Source: Pseudomonas helleri
GTDB lineage: Bacteria > Pseudomonadota > Gammaproteobacteria > Pseudomonadales > Pseudomonadaceae
NCBI RefSeq assembly: GCF_009600315.1
Contig: NZ_WIWC01000020.1
Span: 1 to 64,000 of the forward strand
Length of the DNA: 64,000 nt
Direction of reading: 5' to 3'
Shown here: positions 55,915-64,000 of the stretch, one piece after another
Numbering within the stretch: the stretch's first letter is position 1
Layout of the letters: every line of letters starts with the position of its first letter
The notes under the pieces: generated by a model
Seen by the model: the letters and a program-made list of their open reading frames with translations, nothing else
Told to the model about the DNA's origin: nothing
Databases searched by the model: none
Translations under genes and position numbers: made by a program

Positions 55915-57837
55915 TTAGCCGTGCATCGCGGGAGCTCGTTGCCAGTCCAGTTCGCTGGCGGGCATCGGGCGTCCAAACCAGTAGCCCTGGCCCAGATCAC
56001 AGGTGAGATCGAGCAGTAATTGTGCTTGCTCGACGTGCTCAATCCCTTCTGCCTGCACAGCCAAGCCCATGCTTTGAGACAGTGCGATGACTGCGCGAAC
56101 AATCGCCACGTCGTCATTGTCTGCTGGTAGCCCGGCGACAAATCCTTGATCGATTTTGAGCTTCTGCACAGGCAACTGCTTGAGGCGTAGCAAAGACGAA
56201 AAACCCGTTCCAAAATCGTCAATGGCCAGTCGCAACCCCAAGGTGCGCAGGCGGTGCATTTGCTCTAGTGCGGCTTGCGAATCGTCCATCACAGCACTTT
56301 CCGTGACTTCCAACTCCAACAGTGCCGGGTCCAGACCGGTATCGGCCAGTACCGTAGACACCAGCGTGAACAGTTCGGGGCGAGCAAACAAACGGCTGGA
56401 GATATTAACGGCCACAAACGACAACTCGACGCCAGCCGATTGCCACTGGCCCATTTGCCAGCAGGCTTGCTCCAACACCCACGCGTCGATTTCGGCAATC
56501 AGACCGGTTCGTTCGGCGATAGGAATAAATTCGCCCGGCGATATCAAACCTCGCACCGGATGCTGCCAGCGCACCAGCGCCTCAACGCCAATCAGTTGGC
56601 AGGTCTTGAGGTCATGCACCGGCTGGTAGTACACACGCAGCTCTTGTTGCTCCAATGCCCGGCGCAAATCATTGGCCACTTCTACCCGGTATTGCGCGTG
56701 AGTGGTCAGCTCTTCGGTGTAGACGGCATAGCCCTCGCGCCCCGCTTTTTTGGCCTTGTACAACGCCGAGTCGGCGTTACGCAGTAATTGCTCGGCGTTT
56801 AAAGCGTCACGGGGGAATACGCTGATGCCCACGCTGGCACTGATAAACAGCTGATGTTTCTCAACCTCAAAGACCCCTTTCATCACCTCCAACACCTGCT
56901 GCGCAGCCAACGCCGCTTCAGCCGTGCGCGGGCAATTGTCGACCAACACGGCAAATTCATCGCCTCCCAATCGAGCCACTGTGAAACCTTTGCCGAACAG
57001 ACGCTGCAAACGGTCCGCGACCCTTTTGAGCAACAAATCACCGATGTTATGGCCCAGGCTGTCATTGACGATTTTGAAGTGATCAAGATCAATCATCAGC
57101 AGCGCGCACCCAGAAGAATGCCGTAGCGCCGAGGCTAATGCCTGCTCAGTGCGATCGGTAAACAACAGTCGGTTGGGCAAGTCGGTCAGCGCGTCGTGGT
57201 GCGCCAATCGGGTCAATTCGGTCTGGGATTTTTTTATCGCCGAAATATCCGTGAAGACTGCGACATAGTGAGTCACCTGCCCTTTGCCATCGGTGATCGC
57301 GCGGACCGTTTGCCACTGCGGATACACCTCGCCATCTTTGCGCCGATTCCAGATCTCACCATTCCAGTCACCACTTTCTTGCAATGACTTGAACACCGCC
57401 TGATAGAACTCGGGGCCATGACGGCCCGACTTGAACATATTGGGGCGGTGGCCCAACACCTCGGCGGCGGTATAGCCGGTGATTTCAACCAGCGCACGGT
57501 TCACATGCACAATCGTGCCCCTGCAGTCTGTGACCAGCACGCCTTCACGTGTGCAATCGAACACCACGGCCGCTTGGCGAAGGCGTTCTCGATCCTGGCG
57601 TTGATGCTTCAAACGGGCGCCTACCCCCATAAAACTGAGCAGCCGTGCACGGGCTATAAAAATCAACACGGCGCTAATAAACGCCCATAAATAACCGTTG
57701 ATCCGTTGCCACTGGGCCAACTGCCCCCAATCATCGAAATAACTGTTCAATAAATGATCAGATATTTGCAGCCAGAAAACCGATAACAGCCCGTACAACA
57801 GGGCCGCACGCAAGGCATCGCGATAAGAAACCGACAT
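55915..57837 (-). CDS. PAS-GGDEF-EAL cyclic-di-GMP enzyme, membrane-bound
   Basis: The 640-residue protein has two N-terminal membrane spans (about 10-28 and 46-62) and a PAS domain (about 85-205; GVLVTDCRGTIVHVNRALVEITGY). A GGDEF domain with the active motif GGDEF at 291-295 and an EAL domain with EAL at 419-421 and later DDFGTGFSSLLRLKQLPVQKLKID follow. Both motifs are intact, so it may make or degrade c-di-GMP. By position beside desA it is the likely equivalent of PAO1 PA0285 (PipA), a phosphodiesterase; that link is from memory. Confidence 0.9.
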   Translation of the reverse strand: MSVSYRDALRAALLYGLLSVFWLQISDHLLNSYFDDWGQLAQWQRINGYLWAFISAVLIFIARARLLSFMGVGARLKHQRQDRERLRQAAVVFDCTREGVLVTDCRGTIVHVNRALVEITGYTAAEVLGHRPNMFKSGRHGPEFYQAVFKSLQESGDWNGEIWNRRKDGEVYPQWQTVRAITDGKGQVTHYVAVFTDISAIKKSQTELTRLAHHDALTDLPNRLLFTDRTEQALASALRHSSGCALLMIDLDHFKIVNDSLGHNIGDLLLKRVADRLQRLFGKGFTVARLGGDEFAVLVDNCPRTAEAALAAQQVLEVMKGVFEVEKHQLFISASVGISVFPRDALNAEQLLRNADSALYKAKKAGREGYAVYTEELTTHAQYRVEVANDLRRALEQQELRVYYQPVHDLKTCQLIGVEALVRWQHPVRGLISPGEFIPIAERTGLIAEIDAWVLEQACWQMGQWQSAGVELSFVAVNISSRLFARPELFTLVSTVLADTGLDPALLELEVTESAVMDDSQAALEQMHRLRTLGLRLAIDDFGTGFSSLLRLKQLPVQKLKIDQGFVAGLPADNDDVAIVRAVIALSQSMGLAVQAEGIEHVEQAQLLLDLTCDLGQGYWFGRPMPASELDWQRAPAMHG

Positions 57838-57987
57838 AAGAAAGTTAAAGCACCTACAAAAAAAGAGGAATTATAGTGTAAGAAACATCTGAATACTCTT
57901 ATCTGAAAGGTCGACTGGTTTTATCTGGCAGCAAGAGGATAATGCGCGTTGCAATTTTTTTTTGTCTTCCCGAGGGCCAAACAGCCT

Positions 57988-59172
57988 ATGTGGTACAACG
58001 GTTTTCTCGACTTGTCAGCCTGGCAACTGGTTGCAGTCACCCTGTTGATGACCCACGTGACCATCATTGGGGTCACGGTTTATCTGCATCGCTATTCAGC
58101 GCACCGCTCTTTGGAGCTTAACGGTGGTCTGAAACACTTCTTCCGCTTCTGGCTGTGGTTGACCACTGCGCAGAACACCCGCGAGTGGACTGCCATCCAC
58201 CGTAAGCACCACGCAAAATGCGAAACCGTTGATGACCCGCACAGCCCGGTCATCAAGGGGTTATCGACTGTTTTGCGCAAAGGTGCAGAGCTGTACCGCG
58301 AAGAGGCACAAAACGCGGAAACACTGCGCATTTACGGTAAGAACTGCCCTGAAGACTGGATAGAGCGAAACCTGTATTCGCGCTACAAATTACTGGGCGT
58401 GGGCATCATGCTAGCCATTGACCTGCTCTTGTTCGGCGCCATCGGCCTGACCATCTGGGCGATCCAGATGATGTGGATCCCGGTGTGGGCTGCAGGCGTG
58501 GTCAACGGTCTGGGCCATGCTGTGGGTTATCGCAACTTTGAGTGCCGCGATGCGGCGACCAATCTGGTGCCGTGGGGCATCATCATTGGCGGTGAAGAGC
58601 TGCACAACAACCACCATACCTACCCCAACTCGGCCAAGATGTCGGTCAAGAAATGGGAGTTCGACCTGGGCTGGGCGTGGATCAAAGTGTTCAGCTTTTT
58701 ACGTCTGGCCAAGGTTCAGCGCGTTGCGCCGATTGCCCACCGGGTTGAAGGCAAAGGCAACTTGGACATGGACACCGCAATGGCGATCCTCAATAACCGA
58801 TTCCAAATCATGGCGCAGTACCGCAAGTTAGTGATTGCACCCTTGGTGCAGCAGGAGCTGTCCAAGGTTGATCACTCGGTTCGCCACCAGTTCCGTCGCG
58901 CCAAGCGTTTGCTTTCGCGTGAAACCAGCCTGCTTGAAGATCGCCATCACCAGCGTATCGAAACCCTGCTGGAGCATAGCCAGTCGCTCAAAGTGATTTA
59001 CGAAAAACGCCTGGCGCTGCAACAGATCTGGGTCAAAACCAGCACCAACGGCCACGACATGCTGGCGGCTATCAAAGAGTGGGTACATGAAGCAGAAGCC
59101 AGCGGGATTCAGTCGTTGCGCGAGTTTGCCAATCAGTTGAAGACCTACTCATTGCGGCCTGCTAAAGCGTAA
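57988..59172 (+). CDS. desA: Acyl-phospholipid delta-9 desaturase DesA
   Basis: The 394-residue membrane desaturase has three histidine boxes: HRYSAHR at 34-40, HRKHH at 71-75 and HNNHH at 206-210, plus four hydrophobic spans. The length equals PAO1 DesA (PA0286, as I remember it). It puts a double bond into membrane phospholipid acyl chains under oxygen and helps keep membranes fluid in the cold. A C-terminal helical tail of about 130 residues follows the last box. I chose ATG 57988. A TTG at 57949 is open but unlikely. Confidence 0.93.
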   Translation: MWYNGFLDLSAWQLVAVTLLMTHVTIIGVTVYLHRYSAHRSLELNGGLKHFFRFWLWLTTAQNTREWTAIHRKHHAKCETVDDPHSPVIKGLSTVLRKGAELYREEAQNAETLRIYGKNCPEDWIERNLYSRYKLLGVGIMLAIDLLLFGAIGLTIWAIQMMWIPVWAAGVVNGLGHAVGYRNFECRDAATNLVPWGIIIGGEELHNNHHTYPNSAKMSVKKWEFDLGWAWIKVFSFLRLAKVQRVAPIAHRVEGKGNLDMDTAMAILNNRFQIMAQYRKLVIAPLVQQELSKVDHSVRHQFRRAKRLLSRETSLLEDRHHQRIETLLEHSQSLKVIYEKRLALQQIWVKTSTNGHDMLAAIKEWVHEAEASGIQSLREFANQLKTYSLRPAKA

Positions 59173-59181
59173 AGGCTACTA

Positions 59182-59289
59182 CCCTCACCCCAACCCTCTC
59201 CCAGAGGGAGAGGGGGCTGGTTTGGGTTGATCTTGAGGCCGCGTGCGGTCAGTTCCCTCTCCCTCTGGGAGAGGGCTAGGGTGAGGGGC
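59182..59289. repeat. Paired palindromic repeat, family C, copy 2
   Basis: CCCTCACCCCAACCCTCTCC and GGGAGAGGG on the left pair with TTCCCTCTCCCTCTGGGAGA and GGGCTAGGGTGAGGGG on the right, an inverted duplication like 9521-9624. It lies between the convergent desA and HDOD genes. The TAG stop of the HDOD gene (59278-59276) lies inside it. Confidence 0.85.
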
Positions 59290-60502
59290 TTTGCTTCTTC
59301 ACCAACCGCGCCAACTCTAACGGCCCGACTTTCAACAGTCGGGCCGTTTTGCTTTCAGCAAGTGACTCAACCTCCTCGTCTGACGGCAGATTGGCGACTT
59401 GAGCGGCCAAATTCATGACCAGCGCCTCGCGCGAATACACACCGCCGCCCAAGTGATAAATCGCTGCGATCAATTCCCGCAATTCCAACGGCAAGCGCCA
59501 GCGAGTGCGCAATGCGGAACCATAGGCGGCACCAAATTCGGCCAAAGATGCGTCAATCATCTGTGTGTCCAGCTCGCCACCGGCCAACTGCCATTCCTGT
59601 AAACAGCGCAACACCGCCAGATCACCCATGCGATGCAGCAGCCCTGCGTAATAACAACGTGCTTTGTCCAGGTTCAAGATGCCTGCCAAGGTACGACCAT
59701 ACTCTGCTGTGCGCAGTGACACGGCCCACTGCTGCTGCGCGTAGTCAGCCAGGCAAGGGTCGGTCAGATAGGCACTCTGCTTTAGTGCCAGCCCTTGAAT
59801 AAGGTTCACGCTTTGCGTCGCTCCCAAGCCTTGCAAGGCCTGCCCAAGCGTCTGCACCGGACGGGGCAGATGTTTGGCGGCGCTATTGACCGCCGCAATC
59901 AATACCGCACCGATTTGCGGATCAGTATGTGCGTACTGCTCAAGCAACCCGAGGTCAAGACCGACAGGCCCCATGCTCTGTTTGACGACCGCGTGGACAT
60001 CCACCGACAGCGGTGCGCCATCACATGAGGTTCGTCGCTGCGTCAAAAAGCCTTTGAGCGTCATGCTCGCAGACAGTGCCGGCACATCACACGAGACCGC
60101 TTGCCCAGCACTTAGCAACAAGGTTTGCAGGCGTCGGGTCAAACCACTCATGTCCAACGGTTTAGTCAGATAGGCCGTAGGCGCCAAGGGCAAGGCTTCG
60201 CGCACGCTGGCGCTGTCACTGCGCTCACTCAGTAAGATAAAAGGCTGTGGAGTACTGCGACGCAGTTGGCGAACCATGCGCAGCAAATCCAGCCCGCCAA
60301 TGCCCGGTAATTTGCCGTCAGCTATGACCAGATCGTAGTTTTTTTGCTTCAAGAGCGTCAGTGCTTGCGGACCTTCCTGGCACACGTCCAGCTGCGCATC
60401 GCAGCGCACACTCAACACCATCTGTTTAAGCAAATCGCGAGTCCACGTGTCTGGCTCGGCGATCAGCACGCTCGGTACTGCCAGTGAATCTACAGCTGTC
60501 AT
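59276..60502 (-). CDS. Response regulator with HDOD output domain
   Basis: The 408-residue protein has an N-terminal receiver (Asp62 in YDLVIADGKLPGIGGLDL, with YLTKPL for the Lys) and an HDOD domain at about 190-385 (LLEQYAHTDPQIGAVLIAAVNSAA, CYYAGLLHRMGDLAVLRCLQ). HDOD proteins signal in motility and stress. The final residues KKQSPSP and the stop codon come from the neighbouring family C repeat, so the natural end may have been altered by the insertion. Confidence 0.88.
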   Translation of the reverse strand: MTAVDSLAVPSVLIAEPDTWTRDLLKQMVLSVRCDAQLDVCQEGPQALTLLKQKNYDLVIADGKLPGIGGLDLLRMVRQLRRSTPQPFILLSERSDSASVREALPLAPTAYLTKPLDMSGLTRRLQTLLLSAGQAVSCDVPALSASMTLKGFLTQRRTSCDGAPLSVDVHAVVKQSMGPVGLDLGLLEQYAHTDPQIGAVLIAAVNSAAKHLPRPVQTLGQALQGLGATQSVNLIQGLALKQSAYLTDPCLADYAQQQWAVSLRTAEYGRTLAGILNLDKARCYYAGLLHRMGDLAVLRCLQEWQLAGGELDTQMIDASLAEFGAAYGSALRTRWRLPLELRELIAAIYHLGGGVYSREALVMNLAAQVANLPSDEEVESLAESKTARLLKVGPLELARLVKKQSPSP

Positions 60503-60587
60503 CCAATTTGCTCCCGGCGTAATGCCTGCACCTTAGTCAAAGGGAGCCCGCGCCGGTAGAAAAAATACGCAAATGATTCGCCCAAAC

Positions 60588-60618
60588 CAAAAAAAACCGC
60601 CGAAGCGGTTTTTTTTGT
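60588..60618. terminator. Bidirectional terminator after gabT
   Basis: The stem ACCGC / GCGGT with a CGAA loop lies between eight A and eight T residues. It ends the gabT transcript on the minus strand and could also act on the other strand. Confidence 0.9.
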
Positions 60619-60647
60619 CTATCGAGTCACAATTCAGGCATCAGGAC

Positions 60648-61931
60648 TCATGCCAGCTCAGCGAAGCACTCTTCGATGATGGCCAGACCTTTGTCCAGTT
60701 GCTCGTCAGGCGAGGTCAACGGCACCAACACACGCAGGACGTTGCCGTATGGGCCGCATGACAGCAGGATTAAACCTTTCTCACGCGCCTTGGCAACTAC
60801 TTGAGCCACCGCGGCCGCGTTCGGCTTGTGTGTATCACCGCCTTCAAACAGCTCCACGGCGATCATCGCGCCCAAAGCGCGTACATCACCGATGACCGGG
60901 TACTTGGCCTGGATGGCTTTGAGACCCGTAACCAGACGCTCGCCAACCGCTTTGCAGCGATCCAGCAGGTGCTCCTCTTCAAACACCTCAAGCACAGCCA
61001 ACGCAGCGGCGCAGGCAATAGGGCTGCCGGCATACGTGCCACCCAGACCACCCGGTGCGATGGCGTCCATCAGCTCAGCCTTGCCGCATACGCCGGCCAA
61101 TGGGAAGCCGCCCGCGATGGATTTGGCGAAAGTGGTCAGGTCGGCAGTGATGCCCATCTGTTCCATGGCGAAGAACGTGCCTGTACGGCCCGCGCCGGTT
61201 TGCACTTCGTCAGCGATCAACAGAATGCCGTGCTTGTCACACAGCTCGCGCAAGCGAGCCATGAACGCTTTCGGTGCCACGTAGAAACCACCTTCGCCCT
61301 GTACCGGCTCGATGATGATGGCAGCGATGTCTTTAGGCTCAGCGTCGTTCTTGAAGATGCGCTCAATGCTGGCGATCGAATCGTCAACGCTGATGCCGTG
61401 CAGCTCGCACGGGAACAGGGCGCGGAAGATACCGCCGGGCATCAGGCCCATGCCGGCCGAATAAGGCACGACTTTACCCGTCAGGCCCAAGGTCATCATG
61501 GTGCGACCGTGGTACGCGCCAGTGAAAGCAATCACGCCTGCACGGCCAGTAGCAGCACGGGCGATTTTCACGGCGTTTTCAACCGCTTCAGAGCCTGTGG
61601 TGACCAGCAGGGTTTTCTTGTCGAAATTGCCCGGCACCTTGGCGTTTATTTTTTCGCACAGCTCAACGTACGGCTCATAGGCCAATACCTGAAAGCAGGT
61701 GTGGGTCAACTTGGTCAGTTGCCCTTGCACAGCCGCGATGATTTTTGGGTGCAGGTGACCGGTGTTCAGTACGGCAATACCGCCCGCAAAGTCGATGAAC
61801 TCACGACCTTCAACGTCGGTCACCGTGGCGTTCTTCGCCGACTCGGCAAAGATCGGGTGGATCTGGCCAACACCGCGCGGTACAGCGGCTTCACGGCGTT
61901 TCATCAGAGATGCGTTGGTCTTGTTGCTCAT
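60648..61931 (-). CDS. gabT: 4-aminobutyrate aminotransferase
   Basis: The 427-residue PLP enzyme has the class III signature LLIADEVQTGAGRTGTFFAMEQ and the Schiff-base lysine in TFAKSIAGGFPLAG. It transfers the amino group of GABA to 2-oxoglutarate and yields succinic semialdehyde, the substrate of the upstream gabD product. The gabD-to-gabT gap of 175 bases holds a hairpin (GGGGCACGAGAGCGATGCCCC) without a U tract. The order gabD-gabT is that of PAO1 (PA0265-PA0266). Confidence 0.95.
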   Translation of the reverse strand: MSNKTNASLMKRREAAVPRGVGQIHPIFAESAKNATVTDVEGREFIDFAGGIAVLNTGHLHPKIIAAVQGQLTKLTHTCFQVLAYEPYVELCEKINAKVPGNFDKKTLLVTTGSEAVENAVKIARAATGRAGVIAFTGAYHGRTMMTLGLTGKVVPYSAGMGLMPGGIFRALFPCELHGISVDDSIASIERIFKNDAEPKDIAAIIIEPVQGEGGFYVAPKAFMARLRELCDKHGILLIADEVQTGAGRTGTFFAMEQMGITADLTTFAKSIAGGFPLAGVCGKAELMDAIAPGGLGGTYAGSPIACAAALAVLEVFEEEHLLDRCKAVGERLVTGLKAIQAKYPVIGDVRALGAMIAVELFEGGDTHKPNAAAVAQVVAKAREKGLILLSCGPYGNVLRVLVPLTSPDEQLDKGLAIIEECFAELA

Positions 61932-62106
61932 GATGTCCTCATTCGCCGCTTATCACGCGGCGTGGTTCAAGTCTGACGCGCCTAAGTCGCGGCCTTGCCA
62001 GCATTCGATGATCGACTGGCATGGCGCACCCGGCCACAAAAGTTAACGATTTGAAGCACAGAGGGGGCATCGCTCTCGTGCCCCTACTGCTGAACCACCC
62101 GCCGAG

Positions 62107-63549
62107 TTAGATGCTCAGGCAGAGATATTTGATTTCCAGATAGTCTTCGATGCCGTACTTCGAGCCTTCACGGCCCAGGCCTGACGCCTTGATACCGCCA
62201 AACGGCGCCACTTCGTTGGAGATCAGACCGGTGTTAACGCCCACCATGCCGTATTCCAGCGCTTCGGCTACACGGAACACACGGCTCATGTCGCGCGCAT
62301 AGAAGTAAGATGCCAGACCGAACTCGGTGTCGTTGGCCATCGCGATGACTTCAGCTTCGTCGGTGAAGCGGAACAATGGCGCCAACGGGCCAAAGGTTTC
62401 TTCCTTCGCGACTGCGGCGTTTTTCGGCACATTGATCAGAATGGTCGGCTCAAAGAAGCTGCCTTCCAGGCTGTTGCCGCCAGCCAGCACCGTCGCGCCT
62501 TTACTAACCGCGTCAGCAATATGCTCTTTGACTTTGGCCACAGCCTTGTCGTCAATCAGCGGGCCTGTCGTGGTGCCTTCTTCAAGACCGTTGCCGATCT
62601 TCAATTTAGCCACTGCAACTTTCAGCTTCTCAGCGAACGCGTCATAAACACCGTCTTGAATGTACAGACGGTTGGCGCACACGCAGGTCTGACCGTTGTT
62701 GCGGTACTTGGAAATGATCGCGCCTTCGACGGCCTTATCCAGATCAGCGTCGTCAAACACGATAAACGGCGCGTTGCCGCCCAGTTCCAGCGACACTTTT
62801 TTGATGTCCTTGGCGCATTCAGCCATCAGTTGGCGACCGATTTCAGTCGAGCCCGTGAAGGACAATTTACGCACGATCGGGTTGCTGGTCAGCTCGCCGC
62901 CGATGTCGCCGGCGCTGCCGGTCACAACACTCAATACACCTTTTGGAATACCGGCACGGTGCGCCAGCTCAACCAGTGCCAGTGCCGAGAATGGGGTTTG
63001 CGAAGCCGGTTTGATCACCATGGTGCAACCCGCCGCCAGCGCAGGGCCGGCTTTACGAGTGATCATGGCGGCCGGGAAGTTCCACGGGGTGATAGCGGCG
63101 GTAACGCCGATCGGTTGTTTGATCACGATCAGGCGCTTATCGGGCTGGTGACCCGGGATGACGTCGCCATAAATGCGCTTGGCTTCTTCCGCGAACCATT
63201 CGATAAACGAGGCCGCGTAGACGATTTCGCCTTTGGCTTCGGCCAATGGCTTGCCTTGTTCGAGCGTCATCAGGCGGCCTAAATCGTCCTGGTTCTCGAT
63301 CAGCAGCTCAAACCAGCGACGCAGCTTGGTCGCACGCTCTTTGGCGGTCAGTGCACGCCAGGCAGGCAGTGCATTGTCTGCGGCTTCGATGGCGCGACGG
63401 GTTTCAGCAGCACCCATTTTTGGCACCGTACCGATAATTTCACCGGTCGCCGGGTTGTTGACCTTGATCGTCTGACCACCGTCCGCGTCTACCCAGGCAC
63501 CATCGATGTAGGCTTGCTGGCGAAACAACTGTGCGTCTTTGAGCTGCAT
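62107..63549 (-). CDS. gabD: Succinate-semialdehyde dehydrogenase [NADP+]
   Basis: The 480-residue aldehyde dehydrogenase has the NAD(P) region KPASQTPFSALALVELAHRAGIPKGVL, the general base Glu in VSLELGGNAPFIVFDDADLD, and the catalytic Cys in RNNGQTCVCANR. It oxidises succinic semialdehyde to succinate. I chose ATG 63549 (MQLKDAQLFRQQAYIDG); an upstream in-frame start adds seven residues. It is transcribed towards gabT. Confidence 0.95.
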   Translation of the reverse strand: MQLKDAQLFRQQAYIDGAWVDADGGQTIKVNNPATGEIIGTVPKMGAAETRRAIEAADNALPAWRALTAKERATKLRRWFELLIENQDDLGRLMTLEQGKPLAEAKGEIVYAASFIEWFAEEAKRIYGDVIPGHQPDKRLIVIKQPIGVTAAITPWNFPAAMITRKAGPALAAGCTMVIKPASQTPFSALALVELAHRAGIPKGVLSVVTGSAGDIGGELTSNPIVRKLSFTGSTEIGRQLMAECAKDIKKVSLELGGNAPFIVFDDADLDKAVEGAIISKYRNNGQTCVCANRLYIQDGVYDAFAEKLKVAVAKLKIGNGLEEGTTTGPLIDDKAVAKVKEHIADAVSKGATVLAGGNSLEGSFFEPTILINVPKNAAVAKEETFGPLAPLFRFTDEAEVIAMANDTEFGLASYFYARDMSRVFRVAEALEYGMVGVNTGLISNEVAPFGGIKASGLGREGSKYGIEDYLEIKYLCLSI

Positions 63550-63570
63550 GTGGGCTTTCCTTAACAGCAC

Positions 63571-63897
63571 CGCGCAGGCGCGGGGCGAATTATTGAGAGT
63601 AGAAAGGCGCCATGAAAGGCTGCCGTCAGGAAGTCATTCACTTACCAAAGTATCTAAATGACGCACAAAGATATGGCCGTGCGGTTCAGCACTCAGACAA
63701 GAGCGTTTGAAATCTCAAACGAATCCTAGGGACAAAGGGGGTAAAGGACAATAGCCTGTTCGAAAAAAAGAACAAGCCAGTGTTTTATACCGTTTTGTCT
63801 CTTGTCGCCATTAATAGCCTATAACCCGCAAGGAATCACCCGACGAATCAGCGGCATGGACGGGCGACACGCAGATGAGTATCATGGCGCCCGCGTC
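63571..63897. other. Intergenic region upstream of gabD with two dyads
   Basis: No gene was seen in this 327-bp gap. Two dyads stand out: GTTTGA-AATC-TCAAAC (63705-63720) and TGTTC-N8-GAACA (63757-63774). They lie 156 and 208 bases upstream of the gabD start, a usual place for a GABA- or amino-acid-responsive regulator. No sigma-54 type -24/-12 pair was found. Confidence 0.45.
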
Positions 63898-63974
63898 GCA
63901 CCAGTAGCTCAGCTGGATAGAGTACTGCCCTCCGAAGGCAGGGGTCGTGGGTTCGAATCCCGCCTGGTGCACCA
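63898..63974 (+). tRNA. tRNA-Arg (anticodon CCG)
   Basis: The 77-base gene folds as a cloverleaf: acceptor arms GCACCAG / CTGGTGC, D arm AGCTCAGCTGGATAGAGT, anticodon stem CTGCC / GGCAG with loop CTCCGAA (anticodon CCG, codon CGG), T arm GTGGGTTCGAATCCCGC, and encoded CCA end. In PAO1 tRNA-Arg is also close to gabD, as I remember it. Confidence 0.96.
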
Positions 63975-64000
63975 TTCTTCCTCCCTTGTCCAAGGGACTC

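Noticed and set aside
63571..63897. Sigma-54 promoter upstream of gabD
   Set aside because: No -24/-12 pair (GG-N10-GC) of acceptable match was found on the gabD strand.
63811..63993. Minus-strand frame ending in residues such as [20 protein letters not shown]
   Set aside because: It is the antisense translation of tRNA-Arg, a well-known false gene in many genomes. The tRNA is the real feature.
1..64000. CRISPR array, prophage or complete insertion sequence
   Set aside because: No regularly spaced direct repeats, phage structural genes or transposase genes were seen in the window.

Overview
The window is chromosomal DNA of a Pseudomonas. Most of it (about 6 to 55 kb) follows, gene for gene, the P. 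aeruginosa PAO1 block PA5214 to PA5263 as I remember it: gcvT/gcvH, an iron ABC permease and binding protein, ubiI/ubiH/pepP/ygfB, zapA, 6S RNA, ubiD, rho, trxA, ppx/ppk, algP, algQ, hem genes, algR, argH. The last 8 kb matches the PAO1 region PA0286 to PA0263: desA, a GGDEF/EAL protein, gabT, gabD, tRNA-Arg. REP-type palindromes between genes, the DesA desaturase and the gene content point to an environmental species of the P. fluorescens/P. fragi side of the genus. The species cannot be fixed from the sequence alone.

Layout. 0-6 kb: envelope and accessory genes (glycine-zipper protein, membrane protein plus a 24-aa peptide, Lrp regulator divergent from an ACT-like protein, orphan GspE-type ATPase, DUF2388 protein, DegT-family aminotransferase). 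6-10.7 kb: glycine cleavage T and H proteins, then a ferric iron ABC permease and binding protein without an ATPase gene. 10.7-17.8 kb: ubiquinone hydroxylases, pepP, ygfB, a 265-bp palindromic mobile-like element, the zapB-like/zapA pair, 6S RNA, 5-formyl-THF cyclo-ligase, a 49-aa membrane peptide and an EVE protein. 18-25.7 kb: a three-gene RbbA-type ABC exporter, a FliL-like protein, two accessory genes (CbrC-like, TonB-C) and a chaC broken by one stop codon. 25.7-38.8 kb: flavin reductase and ubiD, an O-acyltransferase, rho, trxA, ppx, ppk1, DedA, elbB, yaiI. 38.9-47.7 kb: FTR1 iron permease with a cytochrome c domain, RhtB exporter, MscS, ABC-F, algP, FKBP, algQ, dsbB. 48-54.8 kb: hemC-hemD-hemX-hemY, algR, argH. 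54.8-64 kb: GST, GGDEF/EAL protein, desA, HDOD response regulator, gabT, gabD, tRNA-Arg(CCG).

Most notable observations. (1) A 265-bp element at 15219-15483 has perfect 23-bp terminal inverted repeats, a TA on both flanks and two long internal hairpins, so it can fold as a three-way junction. It sits between two divergent genes. (2) The sensor-kinase gene algZ (fimS), expected between argH and algR, is missing. Only a C-terminal frame of about 30 codons remains, and its stop codon still overlaps the algR start. (3) chaC carries a single in-frame TGA in an otherwise open frame. (4) At least three families of paired palindromic repeats lie between genes, and some of them supply the stop codons of neighbouring genes. 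No CRISPR array, prophage or complete insertion sequence was seen. Statements about PAO1 gene order are from memory, not from a search.
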